64,000 bases of DNA from HXMU1420-13 sp963691715 (GTDB taxonomy: Bacteria; Bacteroidota; Rhodothermia; Balneolales; Balneolaceae), in contig OY829281.1 of NCBI GenBank assembly GCA_963691715.1, positions 2,728,001-2,792,000 on the forward strand, read 5' to 3'. Below, in pieces: positions 60,880 through 64,000 of this stretch (its first letter is position 1; each line of letters starts with the position of its first letter). Below the pieces are notes generated by a model. That model did no database searches. It was given only the letters and a program-made list of their open reading frames with translations, and was not told the origin of the DNA. The position numbers were made by a program, and so were the translations under genes.

Positions 60880-61398
60880 TTAATTTTTTATTGCTTTCAC
60901 CAATTCATTCAGCAGTTGATCACAGGAGCGTTCTACTATTTCATAAACTTTCTCAAATCCATGCATTCCACCATAGTATGGATCAGGTACATTTTTGTCG
61001 TCTGGGAATGGGTCAAAATCGCGCATCATAAACAATTTTTCTTCAAATTTTGAAGTACGATCTAAGGCTGATATGTTTTTCATATTTGAACTATCCATAG
61101 CTACTATCAAATCAAATTCTTTTAAATCTTCGTATTCGAATAAACGCGCACGAGAAGGGAGGTGAACCCCATATTTGTTTGCTGTAAATTGACTTTTGCT
61201 ATTTGCTGGTTCTCCTACATGGTATGCTGCTGTTCCAGATGAGTCGATGTAAAAATATAATTCAAGTCCTCGTTCGCGAACTTTGTGAATGAAGATACCT
61301 TCAGCAGTTGGGCTGCGGCAAATGTTTCCGAGGCATACAAATACAATTTTTAATGGATGAGAGACAGTGATATCTCTGATGCTTGATAAATGATTCAT
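60880..61398 (-). CDS. Low-molecular-weight protein tyrosine phosphatase
   Basis: 172 aa. P-loop CX5R at residues 22-28 (VFVCLGNICRSPTAEG), the conserved SSGTAAYHVGEPAN, DLIVAMDSSNMKN, and the catalytic acid Asp139 in VPDPYYGGMHGFE. It removes phosphate from phosphotyrosine in the cytoplasm. In bacteria such enzymes often reset tyrosine kinases of polysaccharide export; no such kinase is adjacent. It is divergent from ileS. Confidence 0.93.
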   Translation of the reverse strand: MNHLSSIRDITVSHPLKIVFVCLGNICRSPTAEGIFIHKVRERGLELYFYIDSSGTAAYHVGEPANSKSQFTANKYGVHLPSRARLFEYEDLKEFDLIVAMDSSNMKNISALDRTSKFEEKLFMMRDFDPFPDDKNVPDPYYGGMHGFEKVYEIVERSCDQLLNELVKAIKN

Positions 61399-61497
61399 TT
61401 AATCTGATTTACTTTTTAAAGAAGATCTTGTTTTTTTAACATTAATGAGAGGGTAATTTTTTAATAGATCACATCTTATGCTTTGCAAAAGATTGAT

Positions 61498-61505
61498 TAT
61501 ATTTG
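61498..61505 (+). promoter_or_regulatory. Bacteroidota-type -7 box upstream of ileS
   Basis: TATATTTG matches TAnnTTTG exactly and lies 33 bp before the ileS start codon. No well-spaced -33 TTG was found. Confidence 0.5.
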
Positions 61506-61538
61506 GGGCTTATAACTTACTCGCCGCAAAATTCATTT

Positions 61539-64000
61539 ATGGCAAAGCAATTTAAAGAAATAAAGCAACTTAGTTATCCAAAAACTGAGGTAGAAATACT
61601 TGGGTGGTGGAAAGAAAATAACATTTTCCAAAAAAGTCTTGATAGTAGAGTAGATGGAATCCCGTTTACCTTTTTTGAAGGCCCACCAACCGCAAATGGA
61701 AAACCTGGGATACATCATGTTCTTTCAAGAACTGTTAAAGATTTATTTTGCCGATATAAAACATTAAAGGGATTCAGAGTTGATAGAAAGGCAGGTTGGG
61801 ATACCCATGGATTGCCTGTAGAAATAGAAGTGGAGAAGAGTCTTGGATTAGAGGGAAGACATCAAGTTGAAGAATATGGGATCGCTGAATATAATGCGCA
61901 ATGCAGAGAAAGTGTTCTCAAATATAAGGATTTATGGGATGATCTTACCAATCGTATGGGATATTGGGTAGATCAAGAGAATCCATACATTACTTTTGAA
62001 AATGAGTATATCGAATCAGTTTGGTGGGCACTTAAAACACTATTTGATAAAAAATTACTTTATAAAGGGCACAAAATACAATGGTATTCGCCTGGTAATG
62101 GTACAGTACTTTCATCCCATGAAGTGAGTCTAGGATATAAAGAAACTCAAGACCCATCTATTTATGTGAAATTCCCAGCCCATGGGGAAGACAATACATA
62201 CTATCTTGCTTGGACAACAACGCCTTGGACAACCATTTCAAATCTTGCTCTCACGATAAATAAGAACCTTACTTACGTAAAAGTTCTATTCGAAGATCAG
62301 AACTACATTGTAGCAAAAGAGACGGTAAATCGCGTATTTGGAGAAGAAGCAACAATCATTAAGGAAATAACTGGTGAGGATTTATTAGGGCGAACTTACG
62401 ATCCTATTTTTGACTACGCAAAAGCAGAAATAAATGCTGATGAAGCATGGAAAGTAATTTCTGCAGAATACGTTACAACAGATGATGGTACAGGAGTGGT
62501 ACATACAGCACCAGCATTTGGAGCCGATGACTTTGAATCATGTAAAAAACACAATATACCAGTTTATAACCCTATAGATAAAGACGGGAGATTCACTAAC
62601 CAAGTCATCGATTTTAAAGGATTGTGGTTTAAAGATGCTGATAAAGAAATAGCGAAAGCGATAAAAGATAAAGGCCTAATGTTTAGGCATGAGACGTATC
62701 TTCATAATTACCCTTTTGATTGGAGAAAGGGTACGCCTTTGATGAGTTATCCTGTGGAATCTTGGTTTATTAAGACAACCGCTGTTAAAAACCGAATGGT
62801 TGAGTTAAACAAAACAATTAACTGGAAGCCAGAAAATACTGGTACAGGACGTTTCGGTACATGGTTAGAAAATAATGTAGATTGGGCTATCTCACGGCAA
62901 AGATATTGGGGAACTCCGTTGCCTATATGGCAAAGCGACACCAATCCAGAGTATGTAGAATGCATAGGTAGTATTGAAGAATTAAAAGAGAAAGCAGGAA
63001 TTCCCAAAGACGAATCATTAGATTTACATCGACCATATATTGATGAAATCACTTGGAAAGCACCCGATGGAAGTACAATGCGCCGTGTACCGGATTTATT
63101 AGACGTTTGGTTTGATTCTGGTTCAATGCCTTTTGCACAATGGCATTATCCATTTAACAATAAAAAAGAATTTAGTTATAGCTTTCCTGCCGATTTTATC
63201 GCTGAAGGTGTTGATCAAACAAGAGGATGGTTTTATACATTGCATGCCTTAGGTACGATGTTATTTGATGACGTTGCATACAAAAATGTTGTCTCGAATG
63301 GCTTAGTGTTAGATGCTAAGGGAGAGAAAATGTCTAAATCAAAGGGAAATGCCGTTGATCCATTTGAAGTGATTGGTCAATTTGGAGCAGATACCGTAAG
63401 ATGGTATTTAATGAGTAATTCTGCTCCGTGGGAAAATCGGAAATTTAACATAGAAGGTTTAAAAGAAGTACAGCGGAAATTCTTTAATACCATTGTAAAT
63501 GTGTACTCATTTTTTGCAATGTATGCGAATATAGATGGATTCACATACTCAGGAGCACAAATACCTGTAAATGAACGACCAGAGATCGATCAGTGGGTAA
63601 TTTCTCGACTAAATACCACCATTAAGTTGATGGAGGAGTGTTTTGAAGAATATGAACCTACGAAAGCGGCAAGAGAAATGGAGCAGTTTACAGAGGAACT
63701 CAGTAACTGGTACGTTCGCAGGAATAGAAGGCGATTCTGGAAATCTGGTACAACGCTTGACAAAACAGCGGCATATCAAACACTCTATGAATGTTTGAAA
63801 AATATGAGCAGGATGATGAGTCCTGTAGCCCCTTTTATGGGAGAATGGATCTATCAAAGATTGAACGAAGTTTCAAAATTAGATGAAGAATCTGTTCATT
63901 TATCCTTTTTCCCGACTGTGGAAGAGACAGCTATTTTTAAAGGTCTAGAACATAAAATGGATATGGCGCGACTGATATCATCAATTGTATTGCGAATTCG
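61539..64000 (+). CDS. ileS: Isoleucyl-tRNA synthetase, 5' part (continues beyond window)
   Basis: The first 820 residues are present. The HIGH-type motif reads GKPGIHH (54-60), the CP1 editing domain includes AWTTTPWTT (224-232) and GTGVVHTAPAFGADD (317-331), and the WFDSGSMP and GVDQTRGWF signatures are present. KMSKS is at 597-601 (GEKMSKSKGN). The anticodon-binding domain starts near 680. The sequence type resembles the eukaryotic-like (type 2) IleRS, which is usually less sensitive to mupirocin; this assignment is by eye. It charges tRNA-Ile and edits valine. Confidence 0.96.
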   Translation, partial: MAKQFKEIKQLSYPKTEVEILGWWKENNIFQKSLDSRVDGIPFTFFEGPPTANGKPGIHHVLSRTVKDLFCRYKTLKGFRVDRKAGWDTHGLPVEIEVEKSLGLEGRHQVEEYGIAEYNAQCRESVLKYKDLWDDLTNRMGYWVDQENPYITFENEYIESVWWALKTLFDKKLLYKGHKIQWYSPGNGTVLSSHEVSLGYKETQDPSIYVKFPAHGEDNTYYLAWTTTPWTTISNLALTINKNLTYVKVLFEDQNYIVAKETVNRVFGEEATIIKEITGEDLLGRTYDPIFDYAKAEINADEAWKVISAEYVTTDDGTGVVHTAPAFGADDFESCKKHNIPVYNPIDKDGRFTNQVIDFKGLWFKDADKEIAKAIKDKGLMFRHETYLHNYPFDWRKGTPLMSYPVESWFIKTTAVKNRMVELNKTINWKPENTGTGRFGTWLENNVDWAISRQRYWGTPLPIWQSDTNPEYVECIGSIEELKEKAGIPKDESLDLHRPYIDEITWKAPDGSTMRRVPDLLDVWFDSGSMPFAQWHYPFNNKKEFSYSFPADFIAEGVDQTRGWFYTLHALGTMLFDDVAYKNVVSNGLVLDAKGEKMSKSKGNAVDPFEVIGQFGADTVRWYLMSNSAPWENRKFNIEGLKEVQRKFFNTIVNVYSFFAMYANIDGFTYSGAQIPVNERPEIDQWVISRLNTTIKLMEECFEEYEPTKAAREMEQFTEELSNWYVRRNRRRFWKSGTTLDKTAAYQTLYECLKNMSRMMSPVAPFMGEWIYQRLNEVSKLDEESVHLSFFPTVEETAIFKGLEHKMDMARLISSIVLRI

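Noticed and set aside
61399..61538. T-box riboswitch in front of ileS
   Set aside because: The 140-bp region lacks a T-box sequence and terminator/antiterminator helices; only a simple -7 box is visible.

Overview
This is an AT-rich chromosomal window from a Bacteroidota-like bacterium, most likely Balneolota/Rhodothermota or a close relative. The evidence is a secreted subtilisin with a C-terminal YPNPFNP-type T9SS sorting domain, a TonB-dependent receptor with an N-terminal carboxypeptidase-regulatory-like domain, DUF4292, DUF4293 and DUF5686 proteins, two exact matches to the Bacteroidota -7 promoter box TAnnTTTG, few Shine-Dalgarno sequences, and a long arginine operon in the order usual for Bacteroidota. 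Species cannot be assigned from the sequence alone.

Layout. 1-2.5 kb: end of a surface-polysaccharide locus (partial glycosyltransferase, SLBB export protein). 2.6-12 kb: an EamA exporter, then a TetR-controlled tripartite RND efflux operon (tetR, tolC-like, adaptor, pump) whose repressor probably binds two identical palindromes, followed by a DUF4293 protein and a second EamA exporter. 12-19.3 kb: TonB receptor, MltF-like lytic transglycosylase, an RsbV/RsbW/RsbU-type partner-switching module, and a SPOR lipoprotein. 19.5-22.6 kb: a DUF5686-type outer-membrane gene split by a complete 745-bp IS1595-type insertion sequence. 22.7-23.8 kb: OmpA-type lipoprotein and tRNA-Ala(GGC). 24.3-31.2 kb: a four-gene run of a secreted protein, a FecR-domain protein, a large beta-barrel-like protein and a CHASE2 adenylate cyclase. 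31.3 kb: SRP RNA. 31.4-40.8 kb: YpdA-type reductase, YheT-type hydrolase, T9SS-secreted subtilisin, a small membrane protein, and an EnvC-like/DUF4292/TPR envelope operon.

40.9-49.8 kb holds the arginine operon: GNAT acetyltransferase, argG, argC, proC, argD, N-acylornithine carbamoyltransferase, argB, M20 deacylase, argH. These nine tightly packed genes would carry glutamate through acylated intermediates to arginine. In front of it lies an unlisted 21-codon ORF ending in C-R-R-P-R-R-R followed by two stop codons. It is a candidate arginine-sensing leader peptide and the most interesting feature in the window.

50-58.2 kb looks accessory: a Type III restriction-modification pair (res, mod) surrounded by dispersed palindromes, one of which lies inside the mod reading frame, followed by an orphan outer-membrane-like protein and an esterase. 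58.2-64 kb: fructosamine-kinase-like protein, fabF, a TetR regulator, a low-molecular-weight protein tyrosine phosphatase, and the 5' part of ileS, which runs off the right edge.
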